A stretch of 64,000 bases of DNA, taken from NCBI GenBank assembly GCA_007693505.1, contig REDL01000080.1, positions 43,629-107,628 on the forward strand, given 5' to 3'. How positions within the stretch are numbered: position 1 is the first letter of the stretch; every line of letters begins with the position of its first letter. Of the stretch, positions 8,816 through 17,269 are shown one piece after another. Position numbers and translations under genes: made by a program. The notes beneath the pieces are model-generated. The model searched no databases. It worked only from the letters and a program-made list of their open reading frames with translations, and was not told where the DNA came from. The DNA comes from Desulfovibrionales bacterium (GTDB lineage: Bacteria > Desulfobacterota > Desulfovibrionia > Desulfovibrionales > Desulfonatronaceae).

Positions 8816-9613
8816 CTACCAGAATAACCAGATCAAAAGTATCCCCAGCAGAAGCCGATAGGCGACAAACGGCTGCATACCGACTGTTTTAATGAATTTC
8901 AGAAAGTAGTGGATGCACAGATACGCCGTCAATCCGGAGAGAACGGTTGCATAGATGATTATCCCCCATTGCACCGGCTCCGGCTGGGCAAGCAGGTGAC
9001 GCAGTTCAAGGGCATCCGCCAAAAAAATTACCGGGATGGACAAAAGAAAAGAAAATCGGGCTGACGCCTCTCGGCTCAACCCCATGAACAACCCGGCGGT
9101 GATCGTCACCCCTGAACGGGAAACACCCGGAATAAGCGCAAGCGCCTGAGCGCAGCCGATGACCAGGATGTCCACCCATTTCAGATTTTTTTCACTGCGG
9201 CCTCCGCTATGCCGCCAATCCGCCCAGCCCAGAAGCAGTCCAAATACGATCAGTCCGCCGGCAATGAGCAACGGGTCCCGCATATGATCCGCCACCACAT
9301 CGCGAAAAGTCAGGCCGGCCAATCCCACGGGAATGGTCCCCAAAATCACGGCCCAGGCCAAACGTGACCCAGGACCATGCCCCTTGCCCGTCAGCGATCG
9401 CAGGAAGTCCCTGACCATTTCCCAGAGATCTTGGCGGAAGTACCAGATCACGGCCATTAGCGTACCCAGATGCACCGCGACGTCAAATGTCAACCCTTGA
9501 TCTTCCCAGGGCGTGAACACCGACACCAGGATGAGGTGCGCGGAACTGGAAATGGGCAGAAACTCCGTCAAACCCTGAACCAGGGCCAGGACGGTTGCTT
9601 GCAGAACACTCAT
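8816..9613 (-). CDS. uppP: Undecaprenyl-diphosphatase (bacitracin resistance)
   Basis: 265 residues, strongly hydrophobic with about eight membrane segments. It dephosphorylates undecaprenyl diphosphate to recycle the lipid carrier for peptidoglycan and O-antigen. Both signature motifs are present: the N-terminal VQGLTEFLPISSSAH (about 12-26) and the second motif PGVSRSGVTITAGL (about 162-175) holding the catalytic arginine and serine. Start ATG 9613 has TTTTGGAG five bases upstream. A GTG at 9619 falls inside that ribosome site and is unlikely to be used. Confidence 0.93.
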   Translation of the reverse strand: MSVLQATVLALVQGLTEFLPISSSAHLILVSVFTPWEDQGLTFDVAVHLGTLMAVIWYFRQDLWEMVRDFLRSLTGKGHGPGSRLAWAVILGTIPVGLAGLTFRDVVADHMRDPLLIAGGLIVFGLLLGWADWRHSGGRSEKNLKWVDILVIGCAQALALIPGVSRSGVTITAGLFMGLSREASARFSFLLSIPVIFLADALELRHLLAQPEPVQWGIIIYATVLSGLTAYLCIHYFLKFIKTVGMQPFVAYRLLLGILLIWLFW

Positions 9614-9695
9614 CAACACTCCAAAATGTTTTGGAAATCAATCCGGAGAAAGGGAAGAGAACTCGAGGACGTCGAGACCGCGAAAACGGCCTTGC

Positions 9696-10319
9696 CTACG
9701 ATCCGAGCATGTTCAACGTGGCTTCCAAGCGCAGACATTCAGCAACCGTTTCCTCCGCACTCATCACCGGCGGAACCCGATACGGCTTTCCATAGACTAC
9801 CCGACAGCGGGCCCCAGGCCAGGGCACCTGGAACTTGTCCCAAGATTTTTGAAAGACAAAGGATCGGGACATGTAGACGCGAAGCGGGACCAGGGGAGCA
9901 CCCGCCTTGGAGGCAAGATAGACAGCCCCTTCCTTGACTTTGTGCCGCGGTCCCTTTGGCCCGTCCACGGTGACCACCACGTCCGCGTTCCGGGAGCGCA
10001 TTTCCCGCCGAGCCGCGATCAACGCGGCGACGCCGCCGCGGCGACTGGAGCCCCGGGCTAGCTGGAAGCCGAATCTGGTCATGACCTGGGAGAGAAATTC
10101 CCCATCCCGGCTCTGGCTGACCACCGCAACCACCCCCTGATTCCGATGCAGATGGATGAGTGGAAACAGTTCATCATGCCAGAACGGGACCACGAGAGGA
10201 CCTTTTTTCCGCTCCCGCTCACCCTCCGCCAGACCTTCTTGCGTAAATCGCAATGTCCGGCTGAGGAGCTCGGTGAACAGAACGGCCGGGGAGACAAACC
10301 GGAGTGGGTTGAGACGCAT
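9696..10319 (-). CDS. DUF374-family lysophospholipid acyltransferase-like protein
   Basis: 207 residues. FWHDELFPLIHLHR (about 46-59) resembles the HxxxxD acyltransferase motif, and VTVDGPKGPRHKVKEG (about 116-131) is the conserved DUF374 block. The family is LPLAT-like and often sits near lipid A genes. The role here (lipid A or phospholipid acylation at the inner membrane) is inferred. The N-terminus is hydrophobic enough for peripheral membrane attachment. It is followed by uppP on the same strand after 82 nt, which makes an envelope-lipid grouping. Confidence 0.75.
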   Translation of the reverse strand: MRLNPLRFVSPAVLFTELLSRTLRFTQEGLAEGERERKKGPLVVPFWHDELFPLIHLHRNQGVVAVVSQSRDGEFLSQVMTRFGFQLARGSSRRGGVAALIAARREMRSRNADVVVTVDGPKGPRHKVKEGAVYLASKAGAPLVPLRVYMSRSFVFQKSWDKFQVPWPGARCRVVYGKPYRVPPVMSAEETVAECLRLEATLNMLGS

Positions 10320-10529
10320 GGCCTTGGCTTCTTAAAGGAGTTGATACGGGAAGACAAGAAATCCACCTCGTGCGCCTACTCCTAAAGCCGGCACACCGCC
10401 CTTCAAACATAGACGAAACCTATCGCAATTATTCTGAACCATAGATAGATACTATTTCCGTTTTCAAAGCAGCCGTGCTTGCGCATAATGTTGCGCACCA
10501 ATCCACAACCAATAGAGGAATTTCACCGT

Positions 10530-11144
10530 ATGAGCCACCCACACCTTGACTGCAAAGGCCTGCCCTGCCCGCAACCGGTTCTGCAATGCAAACAAAGCAT
10601 TGAGAGCCAACGCCCCGAGACGCTGGTCGTCATGGTCGACAATGAAGCCGCCCTGCAAAACGTCACCCGATTCCTGGAAAACCAGGGCTACACCGTTGGC
10701 CGTGAACAAACCTCGCAGAGCGAGTGGAAGATCACGGCCAGCGGTGGAAGCGGGACTGGAGCCACGGAAACGCAAGCAGTTGGTGGCAATTCTCCATCCC
10801 AGGAGAGCATGAAGACACTGGTCTTTCTCAGTGCTGCTGAAATCGGAGCAGGCGACACCGCTCTTGGAGAAAAACTCATGAGCAATTTTCTGGCCACCCT
10901 GCCGGAAATGGGCTCTCAGTTATGGCGGGTTATCTTGGTCAACGGAGCTGTGCGGTTGGCCGTGGAGGGCAGCGGGGACCTGGAGGCGCTTCGCAAGCTG
11001 GAACAAGCCGGGGTAACGATCCTGGTCTGCGGCACCTGCCTGACGCATTTCGAACTGCTGGAGAAAAAGGCCGTGGGCCAGACCACCAACATGCTGGACG
11101 TGGTCACCAGCCTCCAGGTGGCGGGTAAGGTCATTCGGCCCTAA
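10530..11144 (+). CDS. yedF: Sulfurtransferase-like selenium metabolism protein YedF
   Basis: 204 residues. Residues 1-70 are a TusA/SirA-like domain with the CPxP motif (DCKGLPCPQPVL), whose Cys would carry a persulfide or selenide. A Ser/Gly-rich linker (about 72-92) leads to a C-terminal DsrE-like domain with a second conserved Cys pair (LVCGTCLTHFELL). This fused architecture is the TIGR03527 family, which co-occurs with selenocysteine synthesis genes. That fits the Sec-containing formate dehydrogenase about 31 kb downstream. Start ATG 10530 follows AGAGGAA. The frame is open to 10479 without support. Confidence 0.85.
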   Translation: MSHPHLDCKGLPCPQPVLQCKQSIESQRPETLVVMVDNEAALQNVTRFLENQGYTVGREQTSQSEWKITASGGSGTGATETQAVGGNSPSQESMKTLVFLSAAEIGAGDTALGEKLMSNFLATLPEMGSQLWRVILVNGAVRLAVEGSGDLEALRKLEQAGVTILVCGTCLTHFELLEKKAVGQTTNMLDVVTSLQVAGKVIRP

Positions 11145-11168
11145 TTCACCAAGCGATCAATAGCACGA

Positions 11169-12080
11169 TCAACATGAAATGCGCTTCTCTGCCAGGGGGA
11201 TCATCCACACTTCGTGGGAGATGTGGGAGGAGACGCCGGTACCCCGATAATTTCCGGCCACGGGCATGGTTTGCTCCGGCTCCGGTGCCGCGGCCAGGAC
11301 AATGTGCCGGTCGGCCACCACCAATCCGTGGGTCGGGTCGTAACCTCGCCAGCCGATACCCGGAAGATACACCTCGGCCCAGGCATGCAATTCGGCCTCC
11401 GGCGTATCCGGGTCCCCTTCCTGGTATCCGCTGGCGAACCTGGCCGGAATGCCCGCCTCCCGGCAGGTTTCCACGAACAATACCGCCAGATCCCTGCAGG
11501 ATCCGACTCTCTTGAACAAAAGAGCCTGTGGATGCAGCACCCCGGGTTCCAGCCGCTCGCTCCGCTGGACATGGGTAAACAGCCAGGTGTTCAACGCTGA
11601 GAGAAATCCGGTGCTGGACTGTTGCGTCTGCCGTCTCAACATGGCGGCGAGTTCGGCGACGTCATCCCGATGGCGATCCGGAACAGTTCCCGATGCGCCC
11701 CTTTGCTCTTGGCCAAACGGGTAGCGACGCATCAGGCAGGACTGCAAGCCTTCCTGCTCCACTGCGGAATACTGCATGGGCAGAGTTTGTCCGCAAGGCG
11801 GCAAGAAGTAGTCAAAGGGGTTTTCGCGCAAGGTCTGCAACCTGCAGGTGCTCTCAATACGCAGTTCCTTGTGCAAACCATTGAACCAGACCTGCAGGAA
11901 TCCGTTGCCCCAGAGGTCGAGGCCGAATGCCCGTCCCCCTGGTTCCGGTTCGATCCGTAAAATGTGCTCCAGAGCCTGCTGCGATGGATCGGGGCGAGGC
12001 AGAAGGCGAATGGTGTGCGGTTCGAGGAAAACCTGTTTGGCGTAGGTATACCTGGTGATGTGCCGAACCGAGTAGATCAT
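11169..12080 (-). CDS. Transglutaminase-like cysteine protease of the Anbu cluster
   Basis: 303 residues. The N-terminal half is the beta-rich bacterial transglutaminase N-domain (YSVRHITRYTYAKQV). The core domain carries the papain-like triad: Cys in RVGSCRDLAVLF (about 191-202), His in ELHAWAEVYLP (about 229-239) and Asp in GYDPTHG (about 245-251). This family is the usual fourth member of Anbu clusters, alongside ATP-grasp and alpha-E proteins, and is proposed to cut or make amide bonds in a peptide product. ATG 12080 overlaps the Anbu stop codon by four bases (ATGA), so translation is coupled. Confidence 0.85.
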   Translation of the reverse strand: MIYSVRHITRYTYAKQVFLEPHTIRLLPRPDPSQQALEHILRIEPEPGGRAFGLDLWGNGFLQVWFNGLHKELRIESTCRLQTLRENPFDYFLPPCGQTLPMQYSAVEQEGLQSCLMRRYPFGQEQRGASGTVPDRHRDDVAELAAMLRRQTQQSSTGFLSALNTWLFTHVQRSERLEPGVLHPQALLFKRVGSCRDLAVLFVETCREAGIPARFASGYQEGDPDTPEAELHAWAEVYLPGIGWRGYDPTHGLVVADRHIVLAAAPEPEQTMPVAGNYRGTGVSSHISHEVWMIPLAEKRISC

Positions 12081-12868
12081 CCTTTTTTCACGCCCGATGG
12101 TCGTGACTTGGCCTTGACCCGTGTCGTGCGCTGCACCCGGGTGAGCTTGGAGGCGATGTTTTCAATCCACTCCGAAGGCAGTTCATGAACCAGCGCGCGG
12201 AGTCTCTCCTGCCACCAGCTGGAAATATCCGCCAACTCCTCTTTCTCGTAGCGGTGCTCCACCAGCCGGAAACTGCCCTTGGAATAGAGCACCACATCCA
12301 CGGGGAAATCCACATCCGAGGCACTAATCCGGGTGGAGTCAAAAGCCAGACAGCCCACTTTCAGGGCAAAGGACAGCGTGTCTGTATACTTCAGGGTCCT
12401 GTCCAGGACCGGCTTGCCATATCCGCTTTCCCCAATGATATGGTAGGGGGTGCCCTGGGTGATGATCACCCAGTTGCCTTCGGGATACAGAAGGAACAAC
12501 TGGTGTTCCGCGTCGTTCTTGAGCTGGCCCCCAACCAGCACGTGCAAATTGAAGTGCAGCCCACTGCGCTCCAGATAGACCCGGTCCTCCTCAGCCACGA
12601 GCCGCAACTGCCGGGCCAGGGCGTTGACCACTTTGAACATCCGGTCATAGGGTTCCTCTTGGCTGGCAATCTCCTCCTCGAAATAGGTCATGACCTTGTC
12701 CCGAACCGAACGGAGCCCGGAAGTCATCACAAAAAACGCACCGTACCCGTTTTCAAAGTCGAAGCTGGTGATCTTCGGTGCGGTGGTCAGTTCATTGCCG
12801 GTGGTTATCCGGGTATCGGCGATACCCACCAGTCCGTCCTCGACGGTAATCCCAAGACAGAAGGTCAT
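12077..12868 (-). CDS. Proteasome-type protease, Anbu family
   Basis: 263 residues. After Met removal the chain begins TFCLGITVEDGLVGIADTR, so Thr2 would be the Ntn-hydrolase nucleophile of this ancestral proteasome beta-subunit-like family. The core continues with KITSFDFENG and a GSG-like region around GESGYGKPVL. Anbu proteins self-assemble into ring or helical particles, but their substrate is unknown. Start ATG 12868 is chosen because the catalytic Thr must follow Met. An upstream in-frame extension to 12910 would bury the nucleophile. Its neighbours (alpha-E, ATP-grasp, transglutaminase) are the standard Anbu partners. Confidence 0.85.
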   Translation of the reverse strand: MTFCLGITVEDGLVGIADTRITTGNELTTAPKITSFDFENGYGAFFVMTSGLRSVRDKVMTYFEEEIASQEEPYDRMFKVVNALARQLRLVAEEDRVYLERSGLHFNLHVLVGGQLKNDAEHQLFLLYPEGNWVIITQGTPYHIIGESGYGKPVLDRTLKYTDTLSFALKVGCLAFDSTRISASDVDFPVDVVLYSKGSFRLVEHRYEKEELADISSWWQERLRALVHELPSEWIENIASKLTRVQRTTRVKAKSRPSGVKKG

Positions 12869-12927
12869 TGTCGTGCGTGCTCCGGTTGATGGTCGATCCG
12901 GGGACGTCACATCCCCGTGTTGGTCGG

Positions 12928-13902
12928 TTACTGTTGCTGGCTCTGGTCAATGGCCGGAAAGCGGGAGAAAAACGTGTCGTAGATGGCCCGGTCCAGCACG
13001 TTCAGGCGCATCTGCAGATCATCGGTGAATTCATGCAGTCCCTGCTCAAAAATTTCCTCGATGGTATGATATGACAATCCCGAACAGATCTGGCCCATCT
13101 GCAATTCCGCGGGATTGCTGAAATAGCCGATCCGTGTGCCGGTGATATTGTGCAGACACTGCTGGGCCTCGGTCAGACAGTAGAGAATGGATCGGGGAAA
13201 ATCATGGTCCAGAATCAAAAACTGGACGACCTTGGAGGGATTAATCCGGCCAAAGGCGTGCCGATAGGCCTGAAAGCCCCCCACGGCTTTCAGCAGGGCC
13301 GCCCACTGCACATGGTCCAAAGCCATGCCGACGTGATCCAGACTGGGCAGAAGCAGAAAATACTTCACATCCACGATCCGCGAGGTCTTGTCCGCCCGCT
13401 CCAGGAGCCGACCGAGATTGAAAAATCGCCAGGCCTCGTCGTTGGCCATGATGTCCGAGGCGATTCCTCCGATCATCAGGTTGCGCCACTTGACCTCGGC
13501 GCAAAACCGCTCCGGCTCGCGAATGATTGTTTCCGGGCGGGCACAGGTATCCTTGACGTAATGGTAGAATACGTTCACCGCTTCCCACATCTCCGTGGGA
13601 ATGCTGTTGCGCACGGAAAAGGCGTTCTGGCGGGCGGACTGCAACCCTGAGAGGATGGAATTGGGATTCCGGCTGTCCGCGATCAAAAAAAACAGGACAT
13701 CCTCCGGACTTTGCTCCGGATAGCGCGCCTGGAAATCCTCGTGATCCCCTGTCGTGACCACCAGTGGCCGCCACTGCTCACCGTTTTCCTCAGGCACATC
13801 CAGGGTCAAATGCCAGTTCACATCCAAAAATCTGGCGATATTGCTGGTTCGTTCCAGGTATCTGCTCATCCAGTAGACGGCATCGGCATCTCTGCTCAGC
13901 AT
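12928..13902 (-). CDS. Alpha-E domain protein (DUF403) of the Anbu cluster
   Basis: 324 residues, almost entirely alpha-helical. It begins MLSRDADAVYWMSRYLERT, the hallmark N-terminus of the alpha-E family (WMSRYLER). Alpha-E proteins always travel with circularly permuted ATP-grasp enzymes and transglutaminases. They are thought to be a helper or substrate-binding subunit, and no enzymatic function has been shown. ATG 13902 has GGAGGAG just upstream. It lies 24 nt after the ATP-grasp gene and 59 nt before the Anbu gene. Confidence 0.87.
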   Translation of the reverse strand: MLSRDADAVYWMSRYLERTSNIARFLDVNWHLTLDVPEENGEQWRPLVVTTGDHEDFQARYPEQSPEDVLFFLIADSRNPNSILSGLQSARQNAFSVRNSIPTEMWEAVNVFYHYVKDTCARPETIIREPERFCAEVKWRNLMIGGIASDIMANDEAWRFFNLGRLLERADKTSRIVDVKYFLLLPSLDHVGMALDHVQWAALLKAVGGFQAYRHAFGRINPSKVVQFLILDHDFPRSILYCLTEAQQCLHNITGTRIGYFSNPAELQMGQICSGLSYHTIEEIFEQGLHEFTDDLQMRLNVLDRAIYDTFFSRFPAIDQSQQQ

Positions 13903-13926
13903 TGTCTCCTCCGTTAGCCTGGAGCG

Positions 13927-15372
13927 TTACCGCCCCAGCACCCAGGTATCCTTGCTCCCCCCCCCTTGGGAGGAATTGACCACCAGGGAGCCCTTGGTCA
14001 AGGCCACCCGGGTCAAACCGCCGGGAATGACCTGAATGTCGTTCCCGTACAGTACATACGGCCGCAGATCCACGTGCCGTCCCTCAAAATGATCACCGAC
14101 GATAACCGGACAGCGGGAAAGGGAAATCGTCGGCTGGGCAATATAGTTGCGCGGATCATGCCGGATCTTCGCGGCGAAGTCCTCCTGCTCGGCCTTGGTG
14201 GAAGCCGGGCCGATGAGCATCCCATATCCGCCGGACTCGTTGGCCGCCTTGACCACCAGGGCATCGAGGTTGGCCAGAACGTGTTCCATCTGTTTGGGGT
14301 CCCGGCAGATAAATGTGGGGATATTGGGGATGATCGGATCTTCACCCAGAAAGTATTTAATGATCGCGGGAACATAGGCGTATACGGCCTTGTCGTCGGC
14401 CACGCCCGTGCCCGGAGCGTTGGCCAGAGCCACCCGCCCCTGGCGATAGACCTCCATGATGCCGGGCACGCCCAGGAGGGAATCCGCACGAAAAACTTGG
14501 GGATCGAGAAAATCCTCGCCAATGCGCCGATAGATCACATCCACCTTGATCAATCCCTTGGTAGTCCGCATATGCACATATCCGTCATGAACCACCAGAT
14601 CCGCACCCTCCACCAGTTCAATACCGGTCTGCTGGCTCAAAAAGGAATGCTCGAAATAGGCGGAATTGTAGACTCCCGGAGTCAGCAGGGCCACGCTGGG
14701 CCGGTTCTGCCGCAATGGCGCGATGGAATGCAGCATTTCCAAAAGCTGGGACGGGTAGGTATCCACGGAGCGAACATTGGAAGCACTGAAGACCTGGGGG
14801 AAGGTTCGCTTCAGAACCTGACGATTGGCCAGCACGTAGGACACGCCGGACGGCGATCGCAGATTGTCCTCCAGAACGTGAAACTCTCCGTTTTCATCGC
14901 GGATCAGGTCCGTTCCGGTGATGTGGCACCACACGCCCAGGGGAGGATTCAGCCCTTGGCAAGCCGGAAAATATCCCGCCGAAGTCTCGATAATATCCCT
15001 GGGGACGACCTTGTCCTGAAGGATCTTCTGATCATGGTAGATATCGTCCAAAAACAGGTTCAAGGCCTGGATGCGCTGTTTCAATCCCTGCTCCAGGAAA
15101 TTCCACTCCCTGGCCTCAATGACCCGGGGCACGATGTCGAAGGGAAAGATCTTTTCCGTACCCTGCTCGTGGCCGTACACGGAAAATGTGATGCCCAGAT
15201 CGAAAAAGACCTTTTCCGCCGCGGCCTGTCGTGTCAGCAGTTCGTTGGGCGGCAAGGAACGCAGCTTGTCCAGCAGCAGCTTGGTTCCAGACCGGGCCAC
15301 TCCCGGAGCCTCGAACATTTCATCGTAAAACGTCCCCATCTCGTATCCATCAAAATTCAACCCTGCCTGCAT
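13927..15372 (-). CDS. Circularly permuted type-2 ATP-grasp protein (peptide-ligase-like)
   Basis: About 481 residues. It opens with NFDGYEMGTFYDEMF, typical of the DUF404/DUF407 circularly permuted ATP-grasp family. It has VLEDNLRSPSGVSYVLANR (about 158-176) and the ADLVVHDG, IYRRIGEDFLDPQ and VVKAANESGGYGMLIG motifs expected of the ATP-binding and ligase core. The predicted reaction is ATP-dependent amide bond formation between carboxylate and amine substrates, which are unknown. It is first in the four-gene Anbu operon. Two starts compete: ATG 15372 with GAGG upstream, favoured by family length, and TTG 15411 with a strong GGAGGT. Confidence 0.85.
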   Translation of the reverse strand: MQAGLNFDGYEMGTFYDEMFEAPGVARSGTKLLLDKLRSLPPNELLTRQAAAEKVFFDLGITFSVYGHEQGTEKIFPFDIVPRVIEAREWNFLEQGLKQRIQALNLFLDDIYHDQKILQDKVVPRDIIETSAGYFPACQGLNPPLGVWCHITGTDLIRDENGEFHVLEDNLRSPSGVSYVLANRQVLKRTFPQVFSASNVRSVDTYPSQLLEMLHSIAPLRQNRPSVALLTPGVYNSAYFEHSFLSQQTGIELVEGADLVVHDGYVHMRTTKGLIKVDVIYRRIGEDFLDPQVFRADSLLGVPGIMEVYRQGRVALANAPGTGVADDKAVYAYVPAIIKYFLGEDPIIPNIPTFICRDPKQMEHVLANLDALVVKAANESGGYGMLIGPASTKAEQEDFAAKIRHDPRNYIAQPTISLSRCPVIVGDHFEGRHVDLRPYVLYGNDIQVIPGGLTRVALTKGSLVVNSSQGGGSKDTWVLGR

Positions 15373-15475
15373 GCACACCTCGTTGAAGAAAGCTGTCGGA
15401 GGACAGCGCAAAACACCGCACCTCCCTATTCAATGCCTGACACCGGATGCAATGTGGCGTCGTACATTCGTAACG

Positions 15476-17269
15476 TTACGCCATATGAGCGCGGCCAACA
15501 AGTTGCAAACGCCCCTGCTCCAGCCGATAGACCCGGTCCATGTACTCCAGTCCTGCCGGACGATGGGTGATCAACAACACGGACCGTCCAGCCATGACCG
15601 GACGCAGTTCCCGCCACAACTGGGCTTCAGTCTGGGCATCCAATCCCTCGGAGGGCTCGTCGAGGATCAGGATCGGAGCATCCTTGAGCAGAGCCCGGGC
15701 CACGCTCAACCGCCGGGCCTGCCCGCCGGAAAGCTTGGCCCCGAATTGGCCCACCAGGGTATCCAGCCCCTGTGGCAGGGACGCGACAAACGTCTCCAGC
15801 CGGGCGACTTTCAGAGCCTCCCGAAGCTGCGCCGGCGTGGCCTCTGGGTTGCCCAGGCGCAGATTCTCGGCAATGGACGAGTTGAACAAAAACACATGCT
15901 GGGAAACCACGGCCATCCGGGCCCGGATCTCATCCCCGGAGCAGGAACGTAATTCCCGACCAGCCAACTGGATGCTGCCCTGCTGATAGCCCCAGAACCG
16001 CAGCAGGATCTGCTGCAGCGTGGTCTTACCTGACCCGGCTGGCCCGACGATGCCGACCCGTCCCCCATGGGGCAGTTCAAGGTCCAGGCCACGCAGCGTC
16101 GGCTCAGCCCTGCCCGTGGAGTCGCCTGGATAGCCAAACCAGAGGTCGCGAATCACCAAATCGCCACCTGAGGGCAATTCCAACGGCAGGCCCGGCTCGG
16201 CAACCATGGGCCGGGCCTCGGTGATTTCCAGAATCCGACCGGCGGCCATCCGGATCTGGCCCCACATCCGCCACGCCCCTGGCAAGGGCTGCAGCGCCTC
16301 GAAGCTGACCAGGGCCAGAACGGCCAGCATGGGCAAGATGGCCGGGGACCAGTCGCCACCCGCCACCAGGGGAATTCCCAGGACCAGAACCAGCCACATG
16401 GCCAAACCGGCGGCCAGACCCACCATGCCCTGGGCCATGCTCTCCAGCCGGGCTGTCCGGATCTGCAGGCGGATCAACCCTGCACTCTCCCTGTGAATCA
16501 TTTCCCGATGCCGCAGTCCGGCGTCGTAGACCAGCAGTTCCTCCATGCCCCGCAGGCCGTCCACAACCAGACAGCGCAGTCGGGTGGCTGTCTGGACCTG
16601 TTGCGCCCCATCGGATGCGCCCCTTTTCAGACAATATGCCGGCAGGATGGCCCCGGCCAGCAGCCAGAGCCCGGCGACCCCCAGGGCAAGAACCGGATTG
16701 AAGACACTGAAAAAAACAAACGCGACCATTGCCACGCAGATGGCGGTCCCGGCCGGCAGGAGGAAACGCAGGTAGAAATTGTCCAGCAGATCGATGTCCG
16801 CACGGAGCCGGCTGAACAGGTCCGCGCTGTGCATCCCGCCTCGACCACCTTGATCATTCTGGGCAATGGCGTGCCTGGAAACCGGGTTGGCCATGGTCGA
16901 GCCGCCCCCAGCCATGCCCCCCTGTCCATCCTCGCTGCCCAGTCCAGCGGGGACAAGGGGAACCAGTCGTTCGAAAAAGCGGACCCGCAAGTCTGCCAGC
17001 AGTCGCAACGTGGCGTCGTGGCTGACCAGCCGTTCAAAATACCGTCCCACGCTGCGCACGATGGCCAGGGATCGGATGGCCCCTGCCGGCAAAAAATAGT
17101 TGAAGAGGACCCCGCTGGCTCCGGCCAGGGCCATGGAGGCCAAAAACCAGGCCGCCAAACCCAACAGGGCCATGTTGGCCAGCACCGTAATCACGGAACA
17201 GGCCAGCCCCAGCAGCAGCCAAGGCCATTTTGGTCGGGCCATGGACAACAGCAATCGAAAAACGTCCAT
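15476..17269 (-). CDS. cydC: Thiol reductant ABC exporter, CydC subunit
   Basis: 597 residues: an N-terminal membrane domain with about six segments and a C-terminal ABC ATPase. Walker A GPAGSGKTTLQQ (about 409-420), signature LSGGQARRLSVARAL (about 509-523) and Walker B PILILDEPSEGLD are intact. With CydD it exports cysteine and glutathione to the periplasm, which is needed for cytochrome bd and c assembly. The chain carries a Gly-rich insert around residues 118-132 that is longer than usual. It overlaps cydD by one base (TAATG). No cydAB oxidase genes are in the window. Confidence 0.88.
   Translation of the reverse strand: MDVFRLLLSMARPKWPWLLLGLACSVITVLANMALLGLAAWFLASMALAGASGVLFNYFLPAGAIRSLAIVRSVGRYFERLVSHDATLRLLADLRVRFFERLVPLVPAGLGSEDGQGGMAGGGSTMANPVSRHAIAQNDQGGRGGMHSADLFSRLRADIDLLDNFYLRFLLPAGTAICVAMVAFVFFSVFNPVLALGVAGLWLLAGAILPAYCLKRGASDGAQQVQTATRLRCLVVDGLRGMEELLVYDAGLRHREMIHRESAGLIRLQIRTARLESMAQGMVGLAAGLAMWLVLVLGIPLVAGGDWSPAILPMLAVLALVSFEALQPLPGAWRMWGQIRMAAGRILEITEARPMVAEPGLPLELPSGGDLVIRDLWFGYPGDSTGRAEPTLRGLDLELPHGGRVGIVGPAGSGKTTLQQILLRFWGYQQGSIQLAGRELRSCSGDEIRARMAVVSQHVFLFNSSIAENLRLGNPEATPAQLREALKVARLETFVASLPQGLDTLVGQFGAKLSGGQARRLSVARALLKDAPILILDEPSEGLDAQTEAQLWRELRPVMAGRSVLLITHRPAGLEYMDRVYRLEQGRLQLVGRAHMA

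Noticed and set aside
13966..15570. Long plus-strand ORFs opposite the Anbu, CydDC and M48 genes (up to about 630 codons)
   Set aside because: They are antisense shadows in GC-rich DNA. Their translations resemble no family, while the minus-strand frames contain complete conserved motifs.
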